Assembly: GCA_023376005.1 (NCBI GenBank)
Contig: CM042160.1
Location: forward strand, 86,159,021-86,223,020
Length of the DNA: 64,000 nucleotides
Reading direction: 5' to 3'
Source: Doryteuthis pealeii
Taxonomy: Eukaryota; Mollusca; Cephalopoda; Myopsida; Loliginidae
Of this stretch, positions 43,576-55,304 are shown piece after piece. The stretch's first letter is position 1. Each line of letters starts with the position of its first letter. The position numbers were made by a program, and so were the translations under genes. The notes beneath the pieces were generated by a model, which worked only from the letters and a program-made list of their open reading frames with translations, was not told where the DNA came from and searched no databases.

Positions 43576-44248
43576 AAATAAATAAATACTGATTTCTTTG
43601 GACTAGCAAATAGAATCTTTGTTTTTTAAAATCATTTTTTTTTTTTTTTTTTTTTTTTTTGCTTCCAACTGAAGTTCCCCACCACCTCCAGCAGATCTGA
43701 GTTAACTTTTAATAAATAAAGATTTGAGAAGAGAAATTCCAAAGAAACCATTGTTTAAGTAAAATTTCACATTTCTAAAAGTTAACAAAATTTTTAACAT
43801 AGTTTCAAAAAAGAGGACGAAAATCTTTTAAAAGCTTAGAAGGCGTTCAAATTTTTACAACTAGCATTTAGCGGAGTCCATTCGGTTTTTTTTTTGGGGG
43901 GGGGGTTGAAGCTCGCGAATTGCCAAAATATTTCTATGAAAAATTTCAGATTAGTTGCTTAAGCCTTTAAAAAAAAAAAAAAAAAAAAATACTGCACGGG
44001 TGCTGTTCCTAGGCAGTTTGAACCACCAAAAAATGAAAAAAAAAAAAAAAAAAGATGTCTGAATTCATTTTACATATCTTATTAAGCAAACTAAAGATTT
44101 AAAAAAAAGAAGAAAAAAAATGACTATTTCTAGGGTGTTGCTGCATTGTATAATAACAAATTGAACATTCAATTCACTTGTGTCAATTCTTTCAAGATAC
44201 AAAACTTTAAATACACAAACCAATCTATCACCTACCAGCTGTGCATAG

Positions 44249-44667
44249 TCCACACACACACACACACACACAACATACATATACAGACATTCACAGACAA
44301 ACATACGCTTCTATTGCCCATCTCTTCTCTCCCCCCCCCTCTTGTGACTGTGACAAGTTTAGTTAATAATTACAACTTGTGTCAAGTGATGGTATATACC
44401 CCTTACCCCACCTCTGTCAAAATACACCAAAAATATGTTTGGAAAAAGAAAAAAGAAAAAAGGGTTATTTTTGCAATTCACCTCCCCACCAAGTCAGACC
44501 CCTTTTTCCCACTCCCCCACCAAGTCAGACCCCTTTTTCCCCCCTCCCCATCCAGACCCTTCAACATGTTTTATCATTTGAAAATTTTGTTGGTACATAC
44601 TTTTTTGCTAGGTTTGGGGCAGACACAAATGATGATACAAATGTCCAGGTCTGAGTGTGCATATATA

Positions 44668-44707
<40 letters not shown>
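44249..44707. repeat. simple repeats: (CA)n, 37-bp duplicate, (TA)n
   Basis: (CA)n at 44252-44272. A tandem pair of CACCAAGTCAGACCCCTTTT TCCC at 44485-44545. (TA)n at 44660-44707. The open frames over this region are low-complexity. Confidence 0.85.
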
Positions 44708-44710
<3 letters not shown>

Positions 44711-44944
44711 CCCTACCTTCCCAGCTACAACCCTCCTGTTTGTTCAAAATACATTTTTTTCTTTCCAGAACCACCTGTATCTAATTTTTATAATGCCTAT
44801 GATAAAAAATAAACATGAAAATTTACTTCCTTCTTTTTATTATTACTAATACTACTACTACTACTACGATGACGACAGCAAAAACAAAATAAACTAACAA
44901 ATATAATTATTTTGTGACAACTAGAATGCTGATTTGTATTATTG

Positions 44945-45195
44945 TGATTTTTCATACTGTTGTCCTCATCTTTATAGTGGTATATAAAAAACAAAAAAAC
45001 ACCAGCATTTCGACCATTGTACCCAGCAGCCTTCTTCAGGTGTTCTTTGTCTATCCAAACATAATTCTTGCTTATATGATCTATCCGGATATTGTTGGAT
45101 TTGGGTTTTGTCTTTAGTCAGTGATACTCTCTCCATGTTGTGTTTTTTTTTTTTATATACCACAATAAAGATGAGGACAACAGTCCAAAAAATCA
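44945..45195. mobile_element. inverted-repeat element with degenerate hammerhead-like core
   Basis: CTGTTGTCCTCATCTTTATA (about 44958) is the complement of the right end TATA..AATAAAGATGAGGACAACAG (about 45165-45186). Next to the left end, the minus strand has CTGAAGA, GGC, ..., GTC, GAAATGCTGGTG: hammerhead order, but with G at the cleavage position. Same architecture as 52570-52845 and 55305-55900. Confidence 0.5.
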
Positions 45196-46182
45196 AATAC
45201 ATATCAAGCCTCATCTCAGAAATTCAAATAAAGAATGCTCATTATTTTTAAATGTACAATGTAAATGAAATATTTTGTCATTGTGAGATGACAGGTCATC
45301 CATTTTGTTAGGTCATATCCACTGTATGCTCATCATAATGCAAGGGTCGTGGGGAGGTGGAGGGGACCTTTTTCATGTATAAAGGACAAATTGAAATTTA
45401 ATGTCAACTAGCTTAATAGCCACCGTATCAAGCAGCAATTAAGCTAGCTTCTGCGGAAGGCTCTTAATAGGGCCTTTGACCCAACAATGATATTTCAGAC
45501 ATATATGAGTACATATTAAATTTTATTAAACTTCTTCCTCAAATTTATTTCCAAATTATTAAAATTGTTATTGTACAAAAAAAAAAATTGTTGCAAAAAG
45601 AGCAGTGAAAACAATTGCAGTAATTAAAATTTAGGAATCCAAAATTTCAGGATTGTAGATCTAGATTTGTCTCAAAATGTTTTAATTTGCTCACGGAGTC
45701 AACCTGATTCCAAAATGTTATGATATGTTGGGCTATGGCTTCTAGGAGTAAAGTTTTAAAATGTGACACAAACTCATATTCAAATTAATAAGATCAAACT
45801 TGATAGATTTTTAGTATGTTGATAAAATCTAAAGTTAAAACTTTTACTGAATATCAGTCGAGATTGAATTAATATCTCCTGCTTAAAAAGAAATGAAACT
45901 TTAAGGTTTTTTAATGACTTTTTTGAAAATTGCTTTTTGTAAGAAAGCATTTCTGTTTCTAAAATAATATATTGACAAAGTTATGGAACACTTGAGAAGT
46001 TGGAAAGCCAAAGGTCCCCCCCTCCCCCATCTCTGTCGTAAGCTATTTAGATTTTCAGTCATCAATTTCAATTTTTATAAAAATGTTTCCTTTCAGTGTT
46101 AAATATACTGTCCTATAATAATTGTTACATTTTTATTTGAATTTCATGAAATAACTGTAACAATCATTATGGGACAATTTCT

Positions 46183-46320
46183 ATTTTTTCTTTCCTTTTT
46201 CTTTCTTTTCTTGCTATTTTCTTTTTCTTTTTCTTTCTTTTCTTTTTTTCTTTCTTTTCTTGCTATTTTTCTTTTTCTTTTTTTTTTTCTTTTTTCTTTT
46301 CTTTCATTTTACTTTTTTAA
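46183..46320. repeat. CTTTT-rich pyrimidine tract
   Basis: CTTTTTCTTTCTTTTCTTGC-type repeats over about 135 bp. 45200-46180 is otherwise AT-rich with nothing recognised. CT repeats occur at 46966-47035 and long T runs at 47221-47275 and 47774-47792. Confidence 0.9.
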
Positions 46321-47219
46321 ACCTGAAATTAAATGAAAAATGTTCACCTTTAAGATGAGCTTACAGTGTGACAAAATAAGGTTTGTTTTTTTTGATTGAT
46401 GACATATCAACCTTCATGGGTTATTTAATGCCAAACCCATGCTTGTAGAAGAACAGTAGTGATACTATTTAACCCATTACTGGATGACAAAATAAATACA
46501 ATAATAATATATAATTACCAATAGATTTATCTAATATTTTATATTTATTATTAACGTCTTTGTTCTACCGTTCACAAAACAATATTATCCTTATTTATTG
46601 TAAACTGGAAAAAAAAAAAAACTTCCTAATGAAAACCAGTGAATATCTTAAGTTTTAACTGAATCTGATTTTCCTCCACATACCAACATAATTTTAAAAT
46701 ATAAAACAGTATTTTATTATATATTAGAATTGTGATTTATTTGATGTATAAAATGATGAACTTATAGAACAGCCTGTCATGAAATATTACCTCTGTTCTG
46801 TAATAGTTTTTACATTGTTTACTGTATGAAATTCAGAAGCAAGTCTAACATCTATTTATGGGACAGCAGTATTAGTTATTTTTTCGTTAAGTCAGCTAGA
46901 ATTACCTCCCTTGGTTTTATAGACATTTCTCTTCCGAAATTGTGCCAAAGCGAACAAGTTACTACATATCTCTCTCTCTCTCTCTCTCACTCTCTACATC
47001 ACTCTCTCACTCTCTCTCTACATCACTCTCTCTCAAAAAGGTTTTGTTTTATATATATATTTTGATTGCTTTTCTTTGTCATATAAAATCATTCATTTTA
47101 TGCTGTTTTTTGTATTTTTAGAAAATATTTTTTCAGTTTAATTTATACAAATGAATGCTATGTAATCTTTTTAGACTCGGATTTGGGTTACTGACTATTT
47201 GTGAATCCAATGTTAAAGA

Positions 47220-47253
<34 letters not shown>

Positions 47254-48274
47254 CGTTTTTTTTTTTTTTTTTTCTTTCTCTTTTTCCAGTCTCTCCCTTT
47301 TTAAAATTTGTTTCTTTTTTGTTTTTTTTTACCTGGATCAGAAACGTGCAAAAAGAAAAAGAAAATTGTGCAAGAAATGAACATCATGTTTTATTAATAA
47401 AAAGAAACAAAAAAAAAAAAAGAAAGACAATTCCTAAATGGAGAGAAACTGATTGTCATCCATATTTTATATAATACACAAGATGAATTTTTACATAGGA
47501 TTATCAAACTATTTTTCATACTTCATCAAACTTGTTTTTATTTAGTTTTTTCTTGTTTTTTATTTTTTCTTTCTTCAAGTCATTTTTTTTATCCAGCTAA
47601 ACATTTGATATAAACCTGATAGATTTGTATTTTTCCTCTTTTTAAGAATTATATTTAGTGAACAATGTTTTTGTTTTTTCTCTTTATAATAAACAATAAT
47701 GTAGCATTTTGTAAAAGCCAAGATTTACATTGGACAAAACTTTTTTTTTTCAACAATAAATACATAATTTTGATTTTTTTTTTTTTTTTCTTTTTCTTTT
47801 TTTCTCTTTCTTTCTTTCCTATTTTACAATATTATGCATCATTTCATTTATTTATTTATTTTTTTTGCATTTTTCTTCTCAGATTATTAATTACCATATT
47901 TAATGACATAAGACTCTTCTCCCCAGCTATGGGTAAATCATAGGGCAAGTTAGATTAGGTTATTTTGTTTTAATGACATATCAACCCCTGTGGGTTATTT
48001 AATGCCAAATCTTGTTTTGTCATATATATGATTTGTAAGTGAATTGTTTTTGGTAAATATTTTGTTTTTAAACAAATTTTTTGAGTGTGAGACAATGGTA
48101 GGGCTCTTTAGGCTTGTACAATAACCAGTCTAGGAGAAGACATTATTTATAGGAAAAACAGGCAATTCCATTCTCATTATTTAGGTACTCTAAGGTAATA
48201 TGTTTGGTCAACACAACTATGAAAGAAAAGTAGCAGGTGTTCACAACTTGTATCCCTCTTCCATTTTCTATAGG

Positions 48275-48550
48275 TTTTTTATTATTATTATTATTATTAT
48301 GAGGGTTTCACACCTGGTGGTTCACTGGAGGCTGAGTGACAGCAAGTCTCCTCGGGTCTCCAGGACTCTTCTGAGTATTGTAGCCGATCACAACAGTGCT
48401 GTTGTTTGGATGATCTTATTCTTCCTCTAATTTTCAATTCACCCAAATTCTTTTCCAGAGCTTCAGGGACCATTCCAAGGGCACCAATTACAATTGGCAC
48501 AATCTTCCCCTTCTTCCACAGTTTTTTTATTATTATTATTATTATTACTT
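48275..48550 (-). pseudogene. retroelement C-terminal remnant bounded by (ATT)n
   Basis: Minus strand reads KKGKIVPIVIGALGMVPEAL, then EKNLGELKIRG and, shifted, ATILRRVLETRGD. This is the PVVIGALG....L...L..LGI..... ILR.VL pattern found at the end of many animal non-LTR polyproteins. (TTA)n microsatellites lie on both sides (48280-48300, 48527-48547); the one at the minus-strand 3' end fits a tail of the element. 48560-49960 has a family B fragment (48740-48870), an (ATG)n run (49422-49440) and no gene. Confidence 0.6.
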
Positions 48551-49989
48551 TCTATTCAAATTTTCTAACAAGTGAAGAATTGGTGTTTGTGAGAAATAAA
48601 AAGATCAGGAACATCTGAAAGTCAACCTTTGAAAAACTTCTAATTTGAATTTTTTTTTCTTCTTCTAAAAATAAAGATTCAAGTTAGAAATCAATATTCA
48701 TCCATTTGATGTATAGATAGATGTTTCCTATATGTATTTAACCCAACCCTCCACACAAGCAGGATGTGACACAAGGTAAATCTTCAAACAGTTTAACAGA
48801 TTGAAATTCAGTTTTCCTTCTCCATATTAAGGTTAAAGAACCCAATCTACCTTACTATTTGATTCAATACAACTGCATGTTTTAACACAAAAATATCATA
48901 AAATGTGTTTTTAAATGTGCTTGCGCAGTATTTGAAATGAACTTAATTGTTATCAAGAACACATTTTATTATATTTACGGTGAAATGAAAATGGCCGACC
49001 AAAACATACAGCTTCCTCAAAGTGAAAGGGAGGTTATTTTCATTTATGTAACTAATGTTCAGATTACCAATTGCTTTACTGTATGCTTTATTCAAGTTAA
49101 CTTAACTATGATCCACTTAACGTGGAGATTCTTTTAATACCATGTTTCTTTGAAAATAAAACATTGTGTGATATTTTTTTTTAGGATGATTTTAATATAA
49201 ACCCCCCTCCCCTTAAATTAAGCCCTGGTTGAGAGTGGCAGACAAACGAAAGAATTAAGCACGAGCAGGCTACATGGATAAGAACTACTCATTCAATGAG
49301 ACCTCTGGTACCAACATGAGAGAGTAGGGACGAAAATTCTGCTGGAAATTTGGTCGTGCGAAAACTCCACAGGAATTTTGGAATCCAGTGACTTGCAGAA
49401 TAATAACATTCCAGAGGAGGATGATGATGATGATGATGATTATTTTTGAATGAATTGTCGTTAATGAGTTTTTTTAATAAAAGAAAATGTTAATGGGTAA
49501 TAAATGTAGATTGTTTTTTGTTGGGTTTTTTTGGGGGTTTTTTTTTTAATTTAAAATTTCGTAATTTTCTACTTTGTAATGTCTTTTTGATATAGGAAGA
49601 ATGAGAATAAGACATCCCCCCAAAATAATCCCTAGTGTTATATTTCAGATGCGAAAATTAATATAAACCCTGTCTTATTTTCGGGGAAACAAGGTAATTA
49701 TAGTGGTTGATCTAGGGGAAGACAACTATGTTTGTATTTAACTCCAGCTACCAATGGGCTTCAAGAAAACGAACAAGGTTATTGCTTTACTTTTAGCTTT
49801 TAACTTTCAAATCTAATTTAACTCGTCTAGTTAAGGTGAAGATTCTTTTAACATTTATATTGATTGATCCAAGGGGAGACAACTATGTTTGTACTTAGCT
49901 ATTGCTACCAATGGGCTTCAAGACATTTGACTAAGATATGTCAATTGCCAACAGCCATTTTAACTTATAATTTTTCCCTATTTTGGTTT

Positions 49990-50335
49990 ATCAGTAGCCA
50001 ATAGGTTGGTTGGATTTTACGGCATGTCAACCCTTGTTGGTTATTTTATGCTGACAACGTTTTGTTTTATTCATACTTGTTTGGGTTTTTTTTTTTTTCA
50101 AACTCATTTTTTAAAAATCTATTTGACCCATAGATGGGACCCTAATAGGTAACCCAAGGTTTCCATTATTGATTTTTATTGAAATCCCTTTAGCCAGTCG
50201 TGTTTCTGAATATTTGTGTGTAAAGTTTCATGATTGGCTCACTGGTGTAGGCACCAACTAGTTATACACTGATAGGCAAACAGGAATTGCCATTTATATA
50301 GTAGGTATATTATTGGCTTAATATTGACTAATGAG
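49990..50335 (+). repeat. family C leader plus retroelement 3'-end-like sequence
   Basis: TTGGTTGGATTTTACGGCAT, GTCAACCCTTGTTGGTTATT, then CATAGATGGGACCCTAATAG. After 50155 it changes to sequence ending TATACACTGATAGGCAAACA GG and TTTATATAGTAGG, typical of the 3' ends of dispersed invertebrate retroelements. Confidence 0.45.
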
Positions 50336-50614
50336 AAAGAGTTTTACCAAAAACAAAAAAGACATACGCTTATTAGATTTAAAGACGCAGTGTATGGATA
50401 GCTTGGGGGGGGGGTATTTTGAAAGGAAACATTCCAGAATTTTTTTAAATGTTTATTATTTTTTTTAAGAATAAAAAGTTTTAGAAAATTCCCCTTAGCT
50501 CGATTGTTTATGAGTTCAGGTTAAATGCAAAATAAGGGTAAGCCCCAACCCTTTTTACATGTCTTTTTATCATGTAATATATCCTTTTTTTTTTATCATA
50601 TGATATATATCTTT

Positions 50615-50935
50615 TTATCATATATGTGCTAGAAGGCAGTGGCTGAGGGTCTTAGTGTCCTGGGTACGACATTAAACTAACTGATGGTGAAGTTCCAGTT
50701 CTTGAGCTCTAGGGAATGTGGAGTATCCCATCACCATTACTCCCAGGTCCACTCTGACCCGGAGTGGTAGTACCTGTTAGGGTCCCATCTAGGAGTTAAA
50801 TAGAAGGAAAAATTGAGTTTTGAAGAAAAAATTTTGAATACCCATCAAACCTTAATAGAACCAAACGTCTTTGGCATAAAATAACCCAACAAGGGTTTAC
50901 ATGCCATAAAAACCAACAAACCAAGCCAAGATAAG
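50615..50935 (-). mobile_element. family C repeat, minus copy
   Basis: Minus strand: leader TTTTTATGGCATGTAAACCC, CTAGATGGGACCCTAACAGG, TACTACCACTCCGGGTCAGAG, CTGGGAGTAATGG, GAACTTCACCATCAG, TTAATGTCGTACCC, GCCACTGCCTTCTAGCACATA. No 5S-like part in this copy. Confidence 0.6.
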
Positions 50936-51374
50936 AGTAACTGAGAGGAGTTTTGGTAAATGGACCTTGCCTGTTTGCTAAAACTATTCTATCTGAAGAA
51001 TAAGGTTCAGCTTCGGTTTATACTAACTGCATTTTAACCTAGACTATATTTTTTTTAGTATAAATGTTTCTGAACAACGTTTCAGACGGTGTGCCCTCCG
51101 ACCTTCTTCAGGTATTTCTTGTCGGACTCGGGAACCTTCTTGTCGTAATCGGGAGCCATCACGGAACTTTGAACCTAACCCTTTATTCAGTCCACGGGGG
51201 TATCCTGTTCTCATTCCGCTAACCATAGCTGGGGTACAGGCATTAAGCTGTGTTAATTATTATTCTATGTTACTGCTGCCTGTGACCAGGATTGAACCTG
51301 CAGTCTAGAGATAACTGTCACTTAGAACTGTCTTAACCTAACTCCTTTATCCACGACACTATGTGTCCAATTGT

Positions 51375-51635
51375 ACAGATAACAATGAAGATGAGGACAA
51401 TAGTCCAAATAATACTAATTATCAAGCCTCATCTCAAAAATTCAGAGAAATAGTGTAGATAGCAATAAAGATGAGAACAATAGTCCAAATAATCCAAATA
51501 ATACTAATTATCAAGCCTCATCTCAAAAATTCAGAGAAATAGTGTATATAACAATAAAGATGAGGAGAATAGTCCAAATAATACAAATAATACAAATTAT
51601 CAAGCCTCATCTCAAAAGTTCAGAGAAATATTTCT
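51375..51635 (+). repeat. tandem repeat, about 85-95 bp unit, 3 copies
   Basis: Unit: AATAAAGATGAGGACAATAG, TCCAAATAATACTAATTATC, AAGCCTCATCTCAAAAATTC, AGAGAAATAGTG. Single units recur at 42230-42260, 45165-45235 and 55862-55935. Upstream, at 51060-51115 on the minus strand, is another degenerate CTGAAGA...GAAAC motif. Confidence 0.8.
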
Positions 51636-52212
51636 GAGTCGGCCATTACAGGTTTTGTTTCAATTTTTCAAAATCTTTTTATTTCATTTTGTGTATTTTC
51701 ATTTTACAAAAATTAATTTGCATTTTATATCTTTAATTTTTTTTTTTTCCACCCCCAAGCAATTTTTTCTGTCTCCTCAAATCTTTCTGGTGTTTTTCTG
51801 CTTTTAAAAAAGTTTTCCAATGTTTTTAGAGTCACAAGTTGTTTTTTGTTGGGTTTTGGTTTTTTTCATCAAAAATATTTTTTTTAGTTTACATTTCAAT
51901 TCTGTATGTGTTTTTTTTTTTTTTTTTTTTTCAATTTTGAAAATTTAAAACCCGCACAAATATATTTTATTTACAAAAGCAAAATGTAGTTAAAAATATA
52001 AATTCTGACTAATGCCTTCATTTTGGGGGATTGAGCACTGTAAAGACTTTATCATTTAAAAGGTACATTTGGCGTTAAATTTTAACTATAATATATGTAA
52101 TTGTGTGTGTGTGTGTGTGAGTGTGTATGTATATATATATATATTGTAGCAATGTTTGAAGATTTAGGATTTTTGACCAAGTGGCAAATAAGATTATCAG
52201 ATTTATTTTAAT

Positions 52213-52217
<5 letters not shown>

Positions 52218-52262
<45 letters not shown>

Positions 52263-52520
52263 GCCAGTTTAGCTCAATCCTAGAGCACCCATCTAGGAAT
52301 CACAAGACTCCTGGTTTAATACCAGTCCCCGCCAACTCAGCACATGAGTAGCACAAATTGGATAATCTGATTTGTGTGATAAAGTGCTGAGTTGACTCTA
52401 GGTGTGGGGCTCCACCTCAGCAAAAACAATCTCCCTGGTCTAGTACTAGCAAAAGGGGATAGACAACCTCGCTGTCCAATTGATACCAACAATAGACCAC
52501 TCCAACAACTTTACTTTAAT
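52218..52520 (+). mobile_element. (TA)n tract and family A SINE
   Basis: (TA)n at 52220-52258. The SINE then starts CCAGTTTAGCTCAATCCTAG, with degenerate B box GGTTTAATACC, CAACTCAGCACATGAGTAGC, CTCCACCTCAGC, GGGATAGACAACCTCGCTG and CAACAACTTTACTTTAAT. Confidence 0.75.
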
Positions 52521-52569
52521 TGTATGTATATAAATATATGTATATGTGCGTTATATATATATATATATA

Positions 52570-52845
52570 TATATAATATAGTAAAAATTAAAAAAACACA
52601 AGTTTTATTAATGAATGATGTTTAATAAGCCAATGCTGCAGTATTTCAGTCTATTTAGATAAACCTTCATCAGGGCTTTCATTGGTTTAAGGAAAAAATA
52701 AATTAATAATGAAAATAAAAATCTGCAAGCCTCTGCTTTTGGTGTGTGGCTGCTTTTGTTAATCTTCAAATGTGATGTGTCGGATTATTAAACATCATTC
52801 GTTAATGAAATTTGTGTTCTTTCAATTTTTATAATATTATATATT
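52570..52845. mobile_element. small inverted-repeat element carrying a hammerhead
   Basis: The left end (CACAAGTTTTATTAATGAAT GATGTTTAATAA) is the complement of the right end (TTATTAAACATCATTCGTTA ATGAAATTTGTG), about 200 bp apart. The hammerhead 52627-52678 sits just inside the left end. (TA)n lies outside on the left. No coding capacity: a non-autonomous element. Confidence 0.65.
52627..52678 (-). ncRNA. type-I hammerhead ribozyme, complete by inspection
   Basis: Minus strand, in order: AAGCC (stem I), CTGATGA (52673-52667), GTTTAT...ATAGAC (stem II, six pairs with one T-G), GAA, ATAC-TGCA-GCAT (stem III, one mismatch), T (cleavage base), GGCTT (stem I, five flush pairs). All conserved core positions are present. 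Hammerheads with stem I open and a short stem III are known from Penelope-like elements and retrozymes in metazoans. The predicted cut is between 52632 and 52631. Confidence 0.75.
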
Positions 52846-52896
52846 ATCAGATTTACTTCCACTTTTCCTTCATATATATATATATATATATATATA

Positions 52897-53323
52897 TAAT
52901 CCAAAAGTCCAGAGAAGAAATCTTCCTTACGACACAATAGTTTTATTTAAAAAACTGTCACAGTTTGAGAGCTCAATATGTGCTCTTAATTTTAGAGTCA
53001 CAGAGCAAATATATAAGTAAAGAAATAACAAAAGACTTAGAGATTTAGCATTATAGTCTATTTCAGGGAGCTTAGACAAAGTGACTAACTCTCCCAACTC
53101 ATAAGATGATTCGCATCTGATGAGTCTGGAGAGTTAGACACTTTGTCTAAGCTCCCTGAAATAGACTATAATGCTAAATCTCTAAGTCTTTTGTTATTTC
53201 TTTACTTATATATTTGCTCTGTGACTCTAAAATTAAGAGCACATATTGAGCTCTCAAACTGCGACAGGTTTTTAAATAAAACTATTGTGTCGTAAGGAAG
53301 ATTTCTTCTCTGGACTTTTAGAT

Positions 53324-53325
<2 letters not shown>
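52897..53325. mobile_element. 430-bp palindrome bounded by (TA)n
   Basis: Arms of about 200 bp pair almost perfectly: ATCCAAAAGTCCAGAGAAGA at the left against TCTTCTCTGGACTTTTAGAT at the right, through TCTAAGTCTTTTGTTATTTC near the centre. The loop is around 53100-53125. (TA)n tracts directly flank both ends (52872-52896, 53323-53347). No open frame of note. Confidence 0.85.
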
Positions 53326-53365
<40 letters not shown>

Positions 53366-54097
53366 CCAAAATTATTTGAAAAGTTTTCTGTTATTAACTA
53401 TTTCTAGCCCAATTCTACTGCGTTATGGTCTGATAAACTGTGTACATATGCATATCTACTAAATGATAAAAATAAAAACTCCCCTGCCTGGAACGTGTGT
53501 GTGTGTGTCTGCGTGTTTGTGTTTGTCTCCTGTTCATCTGGCAATCAATTTAGTGTTGATCAATTTGATTCTACGTTACAATTGTAACAAACACAGCCAC
53601 CCCCCTTCCACCCCCCTCCTCTTGCCTTCAGCTTCTCCCTCCCATCCCCCTTGGTCGTATTAAAGTCATGTCCCCCCCACACACACACACCCCCTGGCCC
53701 TTATGTCCAAATAATTCACATGAAAGATTGGTTACGATTCAAGACAAGTCATTTCTTCCTAAACCAATATTGAATATTTACTCTGTCTCTTTTAAGGAAC
53801 TGTCGAGTTTTATAAGACGATTCTATTTTGGTCAAGAAGGAAATCTTGTGAACAGAAATTCCAAAAGTAGAATTCTGGGATAACAGACAAACTGAATTTA
53901 TATTGTTCCAGTAATTGACCTAACGATAATGTATTAATTTTGGAATGGAGATGAGATTTGTGAAAGCCTCTTGCTTTGGGGTGGGTGGGAATCAGAATGA
54001 CATTGATGATGTCTCTTCCATTTTCATCAGAAAGATGTATTTTTCCCAATCTACATTATCTATATGATGAAAAGACAAAATAGATAAATACAGTGTG

Positions 54098-54312
54098 TGT
54101 AGTTGTCCGGCTGGGAACCTCGAGGTTCCTGGTCCGATTCTGGCCCTCACCAACTCAGCGTATGAGTAGCACATGAATATGTGTGGTAACGTGAGGAGCT
54201 GTTGGTAGGAGTGGCGCTCTGCCTCAGATGCCCAAACAATCTCCTTGGTCTAGCGCTAGTGAAAAGGGGATAGACTTGGATACCAACTTAAAGCCACCCT
54301 GACAACTTTATA
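54098..54312 (+). mobile_element. tRNA-derived SINE, family A (5'-truncated)
   Basis: GGCTGGGAACCTCGAGGTTC, CCTGGTCCGATTCTGG, CAACTCAGCGTATGAGTAGC, GCCTCAGATGCCCAAAC, TCTAGCGCTAGTGAAAAGGG, ending in CCTGACAACTTTATAT. 53350-54090 has (GT)n, C-rich patches and nothing else recognised. Confidence 0.7.
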
Positions 54313-54824
54313 TATAATGTGTGTGTATATGTACAGTATTTATCTATAAGTAGTTCCATTGCTTTAGATGTTTAGTCATGTGACTTTCAGCCAATTGCAT
54401 TAGAGTTCTGTTTTACCTCAACTTTTATACGATTTTTCTAAGAGTTAGCTCAAGTTTGGTGCTAATGTCAATTTAAAAAAAAATTTTTTTTTAATAGATA
54501 TATGGTGGTTGGGTAAGGTTACTTGATGTATGTTGGGAGGTCACCAATTTAAGTTTAAGATATTTTGTGTTTTCAAAACCTTTTATGTTAATTTATAATA
54601 ATTAGGAAATATTCATCAAAACATAAATCACACCATAAGAACATTTAAATATTTAGGCACATGGCATAGAAAATAAAACTCAGTATTAAAAACAAACAAC
54701 TTGTATTAATATGAAGTTTACAAAAAGGTATTACAGGATACTGGGCAAGGTTCTTTCATAAGTTTTTGTTTGAAAGTTCTTGTTTGAAAGTTCAATATAA
54801 TATATAATCATTAACACTAGCTGT

Positions 54825-54955
54825 ATGCTACCTTACTACAAACTAGCTGTGTGCAACCTTACTATGAACGAGCTGTGTGTTACTGTATCATATACTTGTT
54901 GTATGCTACCTGGCTACAAACTAATTGTGTGCTACCTAGCTACAATTTCACTAGA
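54825..54955. repeat. minisatellite, about 29-bp unit, 5 copies
   Basis: Variants of CTAGCTGTGTGCTACCTTAC + TACAAA. Confidence 0.75.
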
Positions 54956-55060
54956 TCACTTAAGTTAAACAGCAATGAGCCTGTTCATTACTTAAACAGG
55001 TGAGTACTCTAAACAACATGAAGTCTGTGTACCTGATAAAAGATTAGTAAATGACAAGGA
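54953..55060 (+). mobile_element. 5S-rRNA-like SINE fragment, family C
   Basis: GATCACTTAAGTTAAACAGC, GAGCCTGTTCATTACTTAAA, CAGGTGAGTAC: a worn version of the 5S-like segment seen at 29676-29755. Confidence 0.5.
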
Positions 55061-55304
55061 AACTGAATAGGTTTCGTCACTTTGTCAACCTGGAAATTTA
55101 ATTCAAATCCCCCCTACAACTCAAAATCTTTAAAGGGTCTTTGCAATATTAAACAATAAAAATAAACAATAAAATAACAGACTTAATGTTTATTCCAATA
55201 TTAAAGACAATTATTTTCAATAACATTGATGGGCATTATTCTATAGAAAGTGCTGTTCATACTATTTGAACAAAATCTATTTTGTATTATTTGAATTTTC
55301 AGAC

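Noticed and set aside
44146..44784. 212-codon open frame
   Set aside because: Composed of (CA)n, C-rich and (TA)n simple repeats with no domain.
45003..45050. Functional hammerhead inside the 45-kb element
   Set aside because: The cleavage position is G and stem III does not pair; kept only as a degenerate relic.
53110..53150. CTGATGAGTCT...AGAC as a hammerhead
   Set aside because: Core start and a stem II are present, but no GAAA follows stem II.
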